From Modestobacter marinus (GTDB lineage: Bacteria > Actinomycetota > Actinomycetes > Mycobacteriales > Geodermatophilaceae): a stretch of 64,000 bases of DNA. Positions within the stretch are counted from its first letter, which is position 1. Each line of letters opens with the position of its first letter. Of this stretch, positions 24,916 to 32,797 are shown one piece after another. The stretch spans positions 62,001-126,000 of the forward strand of contig NZ_JABGCH010000001.1 in the NCBI RefSeq assembly GCF_019799945.1, written 5' to 3'. The position numbers and the translations under genes are program-made. Below the pieces are notes generated by a model. The model was not told the origin of the DNA. It worked only from the letters and a program-made list of their open reading frames with translations, and searched no databases.

Positions 24916-26022
24916 GTGACGCATCGGATCGGGAACGGCCGACCACCCGGCCGGGCGACCTCGGTCCTCGATCGGGCGGTGCAGGCCGCGTCCGGCGTGG
25001 CTCGTGGCCGCCGTCCGCGCCGGCCGGTGCTGATCGGCATCGGCGTCCTCGTGCTGGCGCTGGCGTTCGCCGTCGTCTTCGCCGTCGTGCCCGAGGACCG
25101 CGAGCCGGTGGCGCAGCCGGCCGACACCACCGTCTCACCGCCGGCACCGTGGCTGTCCGGCGCCGCCGGGATCGGCGTCGTCGACGGGGACTTCGGCGCC
25201 TGGCGCGGCCGGCCGGTCGAGATCTCCGCCACCTGGGCGGACTCCGACGAGGCCATGCTCCAGCTCTGGCAGCTGCAGCCCGGCGAGGAGTTCGGGGACT
25301 GGGACCTGCCCCTGGACATCGCCATCGGCGCGTTCTCCGAGGACGACGGCAGCTGGGAAGAGGCGGCCGACGGGGCGTACGACGCCCGCTGGGAGGAGTC
25401 GCTGACCACCCTCCGGGAGCTGCGGGCGGACCGGCCGGGGACGACCTACGTCCGGTTCGCGCACGAGATGAACGGCGACTGGTACGCGTGGTCGGTCGAC
25501 GAGGACGACGCCGAGGACTTCGAGGAGGCCTGGCGCCGGTTCCGCGAGCTGCAGGAGGAGGTCTTCCCCGACGCGCAGCTGGTGTTCTGCGTGAACCGCG
25601 AGTCGGTGGGCACCGGCCTGGACTGGCGCGAGCTGTTCCCGGGCGCCGAGTACGTGGACGTCCTGGCCGTCGACTACTACAACACCTCGCCGCCGGTCAG
25701 CACGGCGGAGGAGTGGGCGGACTCCCTCGACGACACCGACGAGTGGGGCGGGCCCAAGGGCCTGGACCAGCACCTCGCCTTCGCCGCGAGCGTGGGACTC
25801 CCCCTGGCCGTGCCGGAGTGGTCCGGCAACGCCGACGAGGGCGACTCGCCGGCCTTCATCGAGGGCATGTACGAGTTCTTCGACACCCACGGCGGCTCCG
25901 GCCCCGGGCAGCTGCTCTACGAGATCCAGTTCAACGAGGAGAAGGACGACGACAACTGGGCGCTGTACGACCCGACCACCCGGATGCCGCGGTCGGCGGA
26001 GACCTACCAGCAACTCTGGTGA
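24916..26022 (+). CDS. Membrane-anchored GH26-like glycoside hydrolase (paralog 3)
   Basis: This 368-aa protein has a basic N-terminus and one hydrophobic helix at about 36-58 without a cleavage site or lipobox. It is probably a signal-anchored enzyme facing outward. A short linker leads to the GH26 barrel at about 78-368. Predicted acid/base Glu184 is in RFAHEMNGDW and nucleophile Glu301 in LAVPEWSGN. The catalytic domain is markedly acidic. GTG 24916 has GGAGAC about 9 nt upstream. The Wzx-type flippase gene starts 71 nt downstream, tying the hydrolase to polymer export. Confidence 0.82.
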   Translation: MTHRIGNGRPPGRATSVLDRAVQAASGVARGRRPRRPVLIGIGVLVLALAFAVVFAVVPEDREPVAQPADTTVSPPAPWLSGAAGIGVVDGDFGAWRGRPVEISATWADSDEAMLQLWQLQPGEEFGDWDLPLDIAIGAFSEDDGSWEEAADGAYDARWEESLTTLRELRADRPGTTYVRFAHEMNGDWYAWSVDEDDAEDFEEAWRRFRELQEEVFPDAQLVFCVNRESVGTGLDWRELFPGAEYVDVLAVDYYNTSPPVSTAEEWADSLDDTDEWGGPKGLDQHLAFAASVGLPLAVPEWSGNADEGDSPAFIEGMYEFFDTHGGSGPGQLLYEIQFNEEKDDDNWALYDPTTRMPRSAETYQQLW

Positions 26023-26080
26023 CCCCACCCGGTCGGGCGAGCACCGGCTTCCCGGAGCCCCCCGCGCAACGCCGTCGAGG

Positions 26081-26086
26081 TAGCCT
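26081..26086 (+). promoter_or_regulatory. Leaderless -10 hexamer
   Basis: TAGCCT lies 7 nt before GTG 26094, suggesting that the flippase gene also has its own leaderless transcript. Confidence 0.35.
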
Positions 26087-26093
26087 CCGCCGA

Positions 26094-27419
26094 GTGACCG
26101 TCCGTGCCCGTCTGTCCGCCCTCCAGGGCCGCGGCCTGCGGCAGGTCGCCGGCCGCGCGGGGTGGAACTTCGCCGACCAGGCGGTCTCCAGCGCCACGAA
26201 CATGGTGCTGTCGCTGCTCGCCGCCCGGGCGCTGAGCGTCGACGGGTTCGGCGCCTTCTCCGTCGCGTTCACCATCTACACCTTCCTGATCTCCGGCGGC
26301 CGCTCGCTGATCAGCCGGCCGCTGGCGGTGCGGTTCGCCGCCGCGAGTCAGGCGGACTTCCGCACGGCGTCCCAGGCGACGACGGGCGCCACCGTCGTCC
26401 TGGGCATCGTCTCCGGCGTGGTCGTGGCCGCGGTCGGCCTCTCGATGAGCGGCGACCTGGGCACCTCCCTGCTCTGCATGGGGGTGCTGCTGCCCGGGCT
26501 GCTGCTGCAGGACGCCTGGCGGGTGGTCTTCACCACCGAGGGCCGGCCGTCGGCCGCCTTCGTCAACGACCTGGTGTGGGGCCTGGTCCAGATCGGCCTG
26601 GTGATCGCGGTCCTCGCCCTCGACCGGGAGAGCGCGGTCACCGTGCTCCTGGCCTGGGGTGGCGCCGCCCTGGTGGCCGCGGTGCTGGGCTGCGTCCAGT
26701 TCCGCGGGCTCCCGCGGGTGCTCGCCAGCGCCGGCTGGATGCGCGACCAGCGGGACCTGCTGAAGTACTACTTCGCGTCCTTCATCACGATCATGGGGGC
26801 GAACCAGCTCACCCTGCTGCTCATCGCCGCGCTGGGGACCGCCGCCGACGTGGGTGCCCTGCGTGCGGCGCAGGTGGTGCTCGGGCCGCTGAACCTGGTC
26901 GGGTACGCGCTGAGCGCGTTCGCCATCCCGGAGATCTCCCGCCGGAAGCTGTCCGGCCGGCGGGCCGTCCAGGCCGCCGGGGCGCTGTCGGCGGTGCTGG
27001 TGGCGGCCAACCTGGTGTGGGGCGGGATCATGCTCGCGCTGCCGGACCGGGTCGGCGTCGCCCTGCTCGGCGCCTCATGGGAGGCGGCGCAGTCGGTGCT
27101 GCCCGCGACGCTCGTGGGACTGGTCGCCATCGCGGTCGGCTTCGGCGCCAGCTCGCTGCTGGTGGCGCTCGGCTACGCCAGGGAGACCTTCCGGATCAAC
27201 TGCCTGCTGGCGCCGGGCTTCCTGGTCTTCGGGCTCGGCGGCCTCGAGTTGTGGGGTGCCCCGGGGGCCGCGCTCGGGCTGTCCCTGGCGCAGGTGGTGG
27301 TCGCGCCGGCGATCTGGTGGCGGGTGCTGGTGCTCATGCGCGGCGGCCGTGGTGGCGACGGGCGGCCCCCCGCCGACGGGCCCGGCGCCGCGCAGGCACC
27401 CGCCCTCGACCGGGCATAG
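26094..27419 (+). CDS. Wzx/MATE-type polysaccharide flippase
   Basis: This 441-aa membrane protein has about twelve to fourteen hydrophobic helices in two repeats. Its start, GWNFADQAVSSATNMVLSLLAARALSVDGFGAFSVAF, is typical of the polysaccharide-transport branch of the MATE/MOP superfamily. It should flip lipid-linked repeat units across the membrane. GTG 26094 was chosen from the leaderless -10 and because earlier residues lie inside the GH26 gene. It is the only flippase recognised here, although there are two polymerases. The tail is a short Gly/Pro-rich extension. Confidence 0.85.
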   Translation: MTVRARLSALQGRGLRQVAGRAGWNFADQAVSSATNMVLSLLAARALSVDGFGAFSVAFTIYTFLISGGRSLISRPLAVRFAAASQADFRTASQATTGATVVLGIVSGVVVAAVGLSMSGDLGTSLLCMGVLLPGLLLQDAWRVVFTTEGRPSAAFVNDLVWGLVQIGLVIAVLALDRESAVTVLLAWGGAALVAAVLGCVQFRGLPRVLASAGWMRDQRDLLKYYFASFITIMGANQLTLLLIAALGTAADVGALRAAQVVLGPLNLVGYALSAFAIPEISRRKLSGRRAVQAAGALSAVLVAANLVWGGIMLALPDRVGVALLGASWEAAQSVLPATLVGLVAIAVGFGASSLLVALGYARETFRINCLLAPGFLVFGLGGLELWGAPGAALGLSLAQVVVAPAIWWRVLVLMRGGRGGDGRPPADGPGAAQAPALDRA

Positions 27420-27614
27420 GGCTAAAGGGTGAATCCCTCTTCCAGGGTGACCGTCGGCCTGAGATCGTTCCTCTGAGCGCGGCGAGGGACCACGGGGGTC
27501 GAGAGCACACATGCACGTCCGATGGCCGCTGGCCGGCCAGTCCAGTCCCATGACCGTGGGCGGGGCGCGGTGAGGCCGCCGGGTCGCCGCACCCCCGCCA
27601 CGAAGGAGAACGCG

Positions 27615-28580
27615 ATGTCGTCTGGCCCCGGGTCCCGCCTGCGGATCCTCTACCGGCACTACGGCGGTGACAACACGAAGCCGCGTCCCGGGTACTACAG
27701 CAAGATGCTCGCGCTCACGTCGCTGCTGCGCGCCGCGGACGCCCTGGACACCGCGCCGGAGCTGGTCTACATCAACGACCAGGTGCGGCCCGGGCCGATC
27801 CTGTCGCTGATGGAGGCCACCGGTGAGGTGGTCCCCGTGCGCGGCGGCAGCGACTCCCGGTCCTACCGCGCCATGCTCGAGCGCGAGGCGGCCCGCTCCG
27901 CGCCGGCCGACCAGTTCCTCTGGTTCTCCGAGGACGACTACCTGTACCGGCCCGACGCCCTGCGGCACCTCGCCGCCGGTGCCGCGACACTCACCGACGT
28001 CGACTACCTGACGATGTACGGGTCGCGGGCGCTGGACACCGAGGCGAGCGGCCGGCGGGTGGTGCGCCGCACGGTGACCGGCGCGGCCGGCGACCCGGCC
28101 GCGGTTCCGATCGGCGACGTCGAGTGGTACCACGCCGTCTCGACGACCAGCACCTTCGGCACCCGGCTCGGGACGCTGCGGGAGGACCTGCGGCTGCTGA
28201 ACCTGTGCGCCGTCAGCGGCGGCTCGTGGGACCACACCACCGCGCTGGCCATCGCCGGGTTCCTGCCCTTCACCGGTGCCCAGCTGCGCGCCGACCTGCT
28301 CCCGGGGCGGTCCGTGCCGCTCGCCGAGTGGCCGCGCACGATCATGCGGGGCGGCGTGCGCCTGGCCGTCACCGCGCGGTCGCTGCGCCGACCCTCCCAC
28401 CGGCGGCGCCTCTTCGCCGTCGACCCCGAGCTGATCTCGCACATGGAGAGCGAGCAGCCCGGGTCCCGCCCCGAGCCGAGCGCGCGCACCGCCGCGACGG
28501 ACTGGGCAGCCATTGCCGAGGCGACCTCCGCCTGGGCCGAGGAACGGGGGATCTCCGTGGACCAGCAGGTGACGTCGTGA
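27615..28580 (+). CDS. GT-A-like protein of unknown specificity
   Basis: This 321-aa protein is not assigned to a family I know. LRILYRHYGGDNTKPRPGYYSKM starts the domain, and FLWFSEDDYLYRPDALRHL in the centre looks like a DxD/EDD metal site of a GT-A transferase. Later SGGSWDHTTALAIAGFLPF could be acceptor-side. The C-terminus is polar. ATG 27615 has AAGGAG 6-7 nt upstream. Its stop overlaps the aminotransferase start (GTGA at 28577-28580), so it probably acts on the amino-sugar route. Glycosyltransfer is an inference from the EDD block. Confidence 0.5.
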   Translation: MSSGPGSRLRILYRHYGGDNTKPRPGYYSKMLALTSLLRAADALDTAPELVYINDQVRPGPILSLMEATGEVVPVRGGSDSRSYRAMLEREAARSAPADQFLWFSEDDYLYRPDALRHLAAGAATLTDVDYLTMYGSRALDTEASGRRVVRRTVTGAAGDPAAVPIGDVEWYHAVSTTSTFGTRLGTLREDLRLLNLCAVSGGSWDHTTALAIAGFLPFTGAQLRADLLPGRSVPLAEWPRTIMRGGVRLAVTARSLRRPSHRRRLFAVDPELISHMESEQPGSRPEPSARTAATDWAAIAEATSAWAEERGISVDQQVTS

Positions 28581-29719
28581 ACCCGATCCCCTTCCTCCGC
28601 CCCCAGCTGCCGTCCCTGGAGGCCATCGGCGCCTACTACCGGCTGGCCGAGGAGGCGCGGTTCTACTCCAACGGCGGGCCGTGCGAGCGGATGCTGCGGG
28701 AGCGGCTGTCGAACCACCTCGGCGGCGTGGGCTGCGTGCCGGTCCACAACGCCACCAGCGGGATCACGATCGCCGTCCGGGCGGTCGCCGACGCCGCAGG
28801 CACGGGGGACCGGCGCTTCGTCGTCATGCCCTCGTACACCTTCGTCGCGACGGCGGGCGCGGTGCGGATGCTCGGCTACGAGCCGCTGTTCATCGACGTC
28901 GAGCCCGCCGCCTGGCAGATGGACGGCGAGGCGCTGGCCGACGTGCTGACCCAGCGGGGCGGCGAGGTCGCCGCGGTGCTCGGCACGCACACCTTCGGGC
29001 TGCCGCCGGCGGCCAAGGTGCAGCAGGGCTGGCAGGAGATCTGCGCCGAGCACGGTGTGCCGCTGGTCATCGACGCCGCCGCCGGGTTCGGTGCGGTCGA
29101 CGACACCGGCACCCTCACCGGCCGCGACCAGGTCCCGCACGTCTTCTCGTTCCACGCCACCAAGACGTTCGGCATCGGTGAGGGCGGCCTGGTGACCACC
29201 CTCGACGCGGACCTGCTGGAGCGCATCGACGCGCTGCACTCGTTCGGCTTCGTGCAGGGCCGGGTGGCCACGTACGCGGGCGTCAACGCCAAGATGGACG
29301 AGCTGCACGCGGCGAGCGCGCTGGCCGTGCTGGACGGGTTCGACGAGATCGTGCGGCGTCGCCGCGAGATCGCCGCGTACTACCGCGAGCACCTCGAGCC
29401 GCACGGCTTCGCCTTCCAGACGGGTGCCGCGGGCGGCACCTGGCAGGCCGGCTACCTGGTGGCGCCCGACGCGGCGACCCGCGCGGCCGTGCTTACCGGA
29501 GCGGCTGCGGCGTCCGTGGGGGTCACGGCCTACTACGACCGGCCGGTGCACCGGCACCCCGCCTATGCCGACGCGCCGGTGCACGGTGCCCTGACGGTGA
29601 CCGACGACCTCGCGGCGCGGGCCCTCGCCCTGCCGATGGCCAACGACCTGTCCGTCGAGGAGCGGCAGCGGGTGGTCGAGGTGGTCCTCGACGCCGCCCG
29701 CGGGGTCAGCGGCCAGTAG
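28577..29719 (+). CDS. DegT/DnrJ/EryC1/StrS-family sugar aminotransferase
   Basis: This 380-aa PLP enzyme begins with IPFLRPQLPSLEAIGAYY, as in family members. It shows SYTFVATAGAVRMLGYEPLFIDVEP, PLVIDAAAGFGA (Asp166 for the PLP ring nitrogen) and HVFSFHATKTFGIGEGG with the Schiff-base Lys at 196. It should transfer an amino group to a keto sugar nucleotide. The keto-sugar donor could be made by the SDR at 17879 or by enzymes outside the window. It overlaps the upstream GT-A-like gene (GTGA) and is followed by a strong terminator. Confidence 0.88.
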   Translation: MNPIPFLRPQLPSLEAIGAYYRLAEEARFYSNGGPCERMLRERLSNHLGGVGCVPVHNATSGITIAVRAVADAAGTGDRRFVVMPSYTFVATAGAVRMLGYEPLFIDVEPAAWQMDGEALADVLTQRGGEVAAVLGTHTFGLPPAAKVQQGWQEICAEHGVPLVIDAAAGFGAVDDTGTLTGRDQVPHVFSFHATKTFGIGEGGLVTTLDADLLERIDALHSFGFVQGRVATYAGVNAKMDELHAASALAVLDGFDEIVRRRREIAAYYREHLEPHGFAFQTGAAGGTWQAGYLVAPDAATRAAVLTGAAAASVGVTAYYDRPVHRHPAYADAPVHGALTVTDDLAARALALPMANDLSVEERQRVVEVVLDAARGVSGQ

Positions 29720-29732
29720 CAGCAGAAAACAC

Positions 29733-29770
29733 ACGCCCCCGGCGCCCAGGACCCTGGGCGCCGGGGGCGT
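29733..29770. terminator. Bidirectional hairpin terminator
   Basis: A perfect 17-bp stem (29733-29749 with 29754-29770) closes a 4-nt loop between the convergent aminotransferase and reductase genes. Confidence 0.8.
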
Positions 29771-29823
29771 CGTGCGTGCCGGGGAAGTGGTCCCCCTACC
29801 CCGGCGCGCGAGATCCGGCGCTG

Positions 29824-30393
29824 TCAGACGGTCTGGTCGGACTGCTTGCGGACGCGGAAGCGGAGGATGGTGGCGTCGCCCGACCGCGTGCTGCTGAGTG
29901 GTTGCAGGGCTGTCCTCGCAAGGCCCGGGGACGAGAAGCGGATGCCCTCGCCGAGCAGAACCGGCAGTACGTACACCAGGATCTCGTCGACGAGCCCCCG
30001 CTGCAGGCACTGGCCGGCCACGTCGGCGCCGAGGATCTCGAGGTCCTTGCCGCCGGCGGCGTCCAGTGCCGTGGCGACGGCGTCGCCGATGTCGCCGGTG
30101 AGGATCGTGACGTGCGGGTTCGGCGGCACCAGCGGCCTGTGGGTGAGGAGGAACATGGGCCCGGAGAAGGGGTAGTCGACGCTGTCCGGCTTCTCGGCCT
30201 CCATCCGCTCGCCCACCTCCCACGTCCGCCGGCCGACGAGCATGGCGCCGGTGGCCGCTGCGATCTCCGCGAGATCGTCCGGTGCCACGAAGTCGGCGAG
30301 AGCCCGGTCGTCCCCCCAGTCCATGGAATGGCCGGGACCGGCGATGAAGCCGTCCAGCGACATGCACCGGTTCACGACGACCTTGCCGCTCAT
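29824..30393 (-). CDS. RibD C-terminal/dihydrofolate-reductase-like protein
   Basis: This 189-aa protein has the family layout: VVVNRCMSLDGFIAGPG, then AAATGAMLVGRRTWEVGE, a YPFSGPMFLLTHR block, KDLEILGADVAGQCLQRGLVDEI (the G-x-x-x-x-x-Q cofactor loop) and VLPVLLGEGIRFF-like VLLGEGIRFSS. The family includes reductases with NADPH and many uncharacterised single-gene members in actinobacteria. The role here is unknown. It may be a bystander in the polysaccharide locus, since it is flanked by a terminator and a 206-nt spacer. Confidence 0.82.
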   Translation of the reverse strand: MSGKVVVNRCMSLDGFIAGPGHSMDWGDDRALADFVAPDDLAEIAAATGAMLVGRRTWEVGERMEAEKPDSVDYPFSGPMFLLTHRPLVPPNPHVTILTGDIGDAVATALDAAGGKDLEILGADVAGQCLQRGLVDEILVYVLPVLLGEGIRFSSPGLARTALQPLSSTRSGDATILRFRVRKQSDQTV

Positions 30394-30599
30394 CTCACGA
30401 CCACCGTCCCCGGGTCATCACCGCACGTCCGACCTCTCCCGAGCCGACGGCCGCGAGACCTCGGCGCGCTGTCACGGTTCAGATTCTCCCGCCGATCGGG
30501 GCAGTCGGGGAAGTGCCGCTCCAGCAGGTCCACGCGCGACGACCGAGCCGGGGCACCCGGCCAGAGCCCGGCGTCCGAGAGGGACCTCCGCGGCGGCGG

Positions 30600-31949
30600 T
30601 CAGCCGATCGGGGCGGGGGCCCTCCGCGCCCGCTCCTCGGCGGCGCCGAACCCGGACAGCAGCCACATCAGGACGGCGGTCTGCGGCTGGAGCAGCGCCC
30701 CGGAGAGCACGAAGACCATGAAGACCATCGAGGCCGGGACCGCCCGCCACGGCGCCCGGTCGATCGTCGCGAGCACCAGGAACAGGATGAACAGGCCCCC
30801 GGCGAGGATCCCGTACTCGAACGCCAGCTTGGGGATGATCGAGTACAGGACGTCGGTGCCGTTCACCGTGACCTCCTCGCTGGGCAGGACGCGGTCCACC
30901 GCTCCCGGGCCGGCACCGATGAAGAAGCGGACCGGCTCGGCCATCAGCCCGTCCCAGGCCGCCTGGTAGGGCAGCACGAAGCGGGCGTTGCCGCTGGTCC
31001 CCTCCTGGGTGAACTCGCCCTGGCGCTCGAGCAGGAACGACCCGACCGGGCTGAAGTAGATCAGCACCGGGATCAGCGCGCCGACGACCACGTAGCTGAC
31101 CCGCAGCAGCCGCGGCGCCCGGACCAGCAGCAGGCCGGCGCCGACGCCGAGCAGCACCAGGCCGGTCCCCGAGACCGCGGAGGCCAGGCCGCCGGCGAGG
31201 AGCAGCAGCTGCCACGCGCGGACGCGGAGCACGATGCCGATCAGGATGGCCAGGGCGCAGTACTGCGAGAGGAACGACGGTTCGAGGGCCACGAACGCGG
31301 TGGACTTGAAGACGCCCACGCCGTAGCTGAGCTCGTTCGTGTAGTTGTACATCGGGACGACCCAGCCCGAGGGCAGGAGGTCCCGGAGCACGTCCGCCCA
31401 CTCCCAGACCCCGGCCAGCTGCGCGCCGAGCTGGGCCATGCCCACGACGGAGAGCACCAGCATGGTCCGGACGAACGTCCGTCCCGCCTGGGCCACCACG
31501 GCGGCTCCGTACGGGCCGCGCACGCAGAACACCCAGGGCAGGTACAGCGCGATGAGCAGCGCGAGCGAGGACAGCGAGAATCTGTCGTCGACGTCCAGCC
31601 AGGAGACGGCGGCCGTGGTCAACAGGACGGCGCTCACCGCGACCGTCAGCAGGCCGGCCCGCAGCCGGCTGACCACGACCATGTGCGTGACGACGGAGAC
31701 GCCGAGGAACGCGTAGGCCATCGGGACGGCCGCGGACACGACGGTGCCCCCGGCGTCGACCCCGATCCGCTGCAGGAGGACGACCAGGACGACGAAGACC
31801 GTCACGAGCCGCAGGTACCAGGCCGGCGGGGCAGGGAGGGCACCGCCGCGGGGACGGACCGGGACCGCGGCCGTCGGCCCGGGCACCTCGGTGGGGCGGG
31901 TGAGGGTCACGGCGGTCACGTCCTCCCGCGTCGCAGGGACGGCGGTCAC
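30600..31949 (-). CDS. O-antigen ligase/Wzy-like polysaccharide polymerase (2)
   Basis: This 449-aa polytopic membrane protein has about eleven hydrophobic helices. Its loop segments include FVALEPSFLSQYCALA and GTSGNARFVLPYQAAWDG, parallel to LVFLEPSFFS and SASMRFVQPYDIF in the polymerase at 7344. The two share order and key residues but are diverged overall. It is last in a coupled operon: GTG 31949 overlaps the stop of the GT2 gene. Its role would be polymerisation or ligation of repeat units outside the membrane. A shorter start at GTG 31919 is possible. Confidence 0.8.
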   Translation of the reverse strand: MTAVPATREDVTAVTLTRPTEVPGPTAAVPVRPRGGALPAPPAWYLRLVTVFVVLVVLLQRIGVDAGGTVVSAAVPMAYAFLGVSVVTHMVVVSRLRAGLLTVAVSAVLLTTAAVSWLDVDDRFSLSSLALLIALYLPWVFCVRGPYGAAVVAQAGRTFVRTMLVLSVVGMAQLGAQLAGVWEWADVLRDLLPSGWVVPMYNYTNELSYGVGVFKSTAFVALEPSFLSQYCALAILIGIVLRVRAWQLLLLAGGLASAVSGTGLVLLGVGAGLLLVRAPRLLRVSYVVVGALIPVLIYFSPVGSFLLERQGEFTQEGTSGNARFVLPYQAAWDGLMAEPVRFFIGAGPGAVDRVLPSEEVTVNGTDVLYSIIPKLAFEYGILAGGLFILFLVLATIDRAPWRAVPASMVFMVFVLSGALLQPQTAVLMWLLSGFGAAEERARRAPAPIG

Positions 31950-32797
31950 AGGTGCAGGTGCCGGTGGCGCACGGTGCCCTCGGCCCTCCCCACGCAGGAT
32001 CCCAGCTGCCGGGCCGCGACGACGAGGTCCTCCCGGCGCCGGGCGCGGACGAGCAGCAGCACCGGACGCCCCCAGCGCAGCAGGGCCCGCACCGGGTTCC
32101 CCGACGTGGTCAGCCCCCGGGACCGGTACCGCTTGTGGAGGGCGACCTCCCAGGAGGCCCACACCCGCGCCTGGCGGAACGCCTGTCCCGGCCGGGTGCG
32201 GAGCCGGTAGGAGATCGTGGCGTCCGGCACGAAGGAGAGCCGGGCCCCGGCGTCCAGTTGGGCCCGCCAGCTGAAGTCGGTGTCCTCGCAGATCGGGTAG
32301 GTGCCGTCGAAGCCGCCGATCTTGCGGAAGACCTCGCTGCGGACGCCGAGCGCCGCGCTGATCGACCACGGCAGGAAGTCGTGGTAGGTCATCGGCCCGT
32401 CGGCCTGCATGGACCCCCAGCGGCTGGTCAGCGCGGGCGGGTTGAGCCGCTCCAGGTCCACCCGTGCGGCCACGAGCTCGCTCTCGTCGAGCGCGGCGCC
32501 CATCGCCGCCACGTACCCGGGGTCCACGACGTCGTCGTCGTCGACGAACAGGATTCCCGGGTGGCGGGCCCGCTCGGCGCCCACGTTGCGGGCGTACCCG
32601 GGGGTGGTCTCCCGGCGGTCCTCGACCAGCTCCAGCTGCGGCAGCTGGGCGCGCCACGCGGCCACGGTCGCGTCGGCCGCGCCGGGCAGGCCGTTGTTGA
32701 CCACGACCACCTGCGCCGGGGGCCGGGTCTGCGCGGCAAGGGCCGCGAGCTGCTCGGTCAGGTGCGGGCCGCCCACGGTGGGCACGACCACGGTCAC
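31946..32797 (-). CDS. Glycosyltransferase family 2
   Basis: This 283-aa GT-A protein has VTVVVPTVGGPHLTEQLAAL, QVVVVNNGLPGAAD, TTPGYARNVGAERA, the metal motif LFVDDDDVVDPGYVAAM, and the acceptor-side GGFDGTYPICEDTDFSWRAQ (ED motif). The last 60 residues are Arg-rich. GTG 32797 overlaps the GMC-oxidoreductase stop (GTGA), and its own stop overlaps the polymerase start. GTG 32803 is an alternative. The sugar specificity is unknown. Confidence 0.85.
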   Translation of the reverse strand: MTVVVPTVGGPHLTEQLAALAAQTRPPAQVVVVNNGLPGAADATVAAWRAQLPQLELVEDRRETTPGYARNVGAERARHPGILFVDDDDVVDPGYVAAMGAALDESELVAARVDLERLNPPALTSRWGSMQADGPMTYHDFLPWSISAALGVRSEVFRKIGGFDGTYPICEDTDFSWRAQLDAGARLSFVPDATISYRLRTRPGQAFRQARVWASWEVALHKRYRSRGLTTSGNPVRALLRWGRPVLLLVRARRREDLVVAARQLGSCVGRAEGTVRHRHLHL

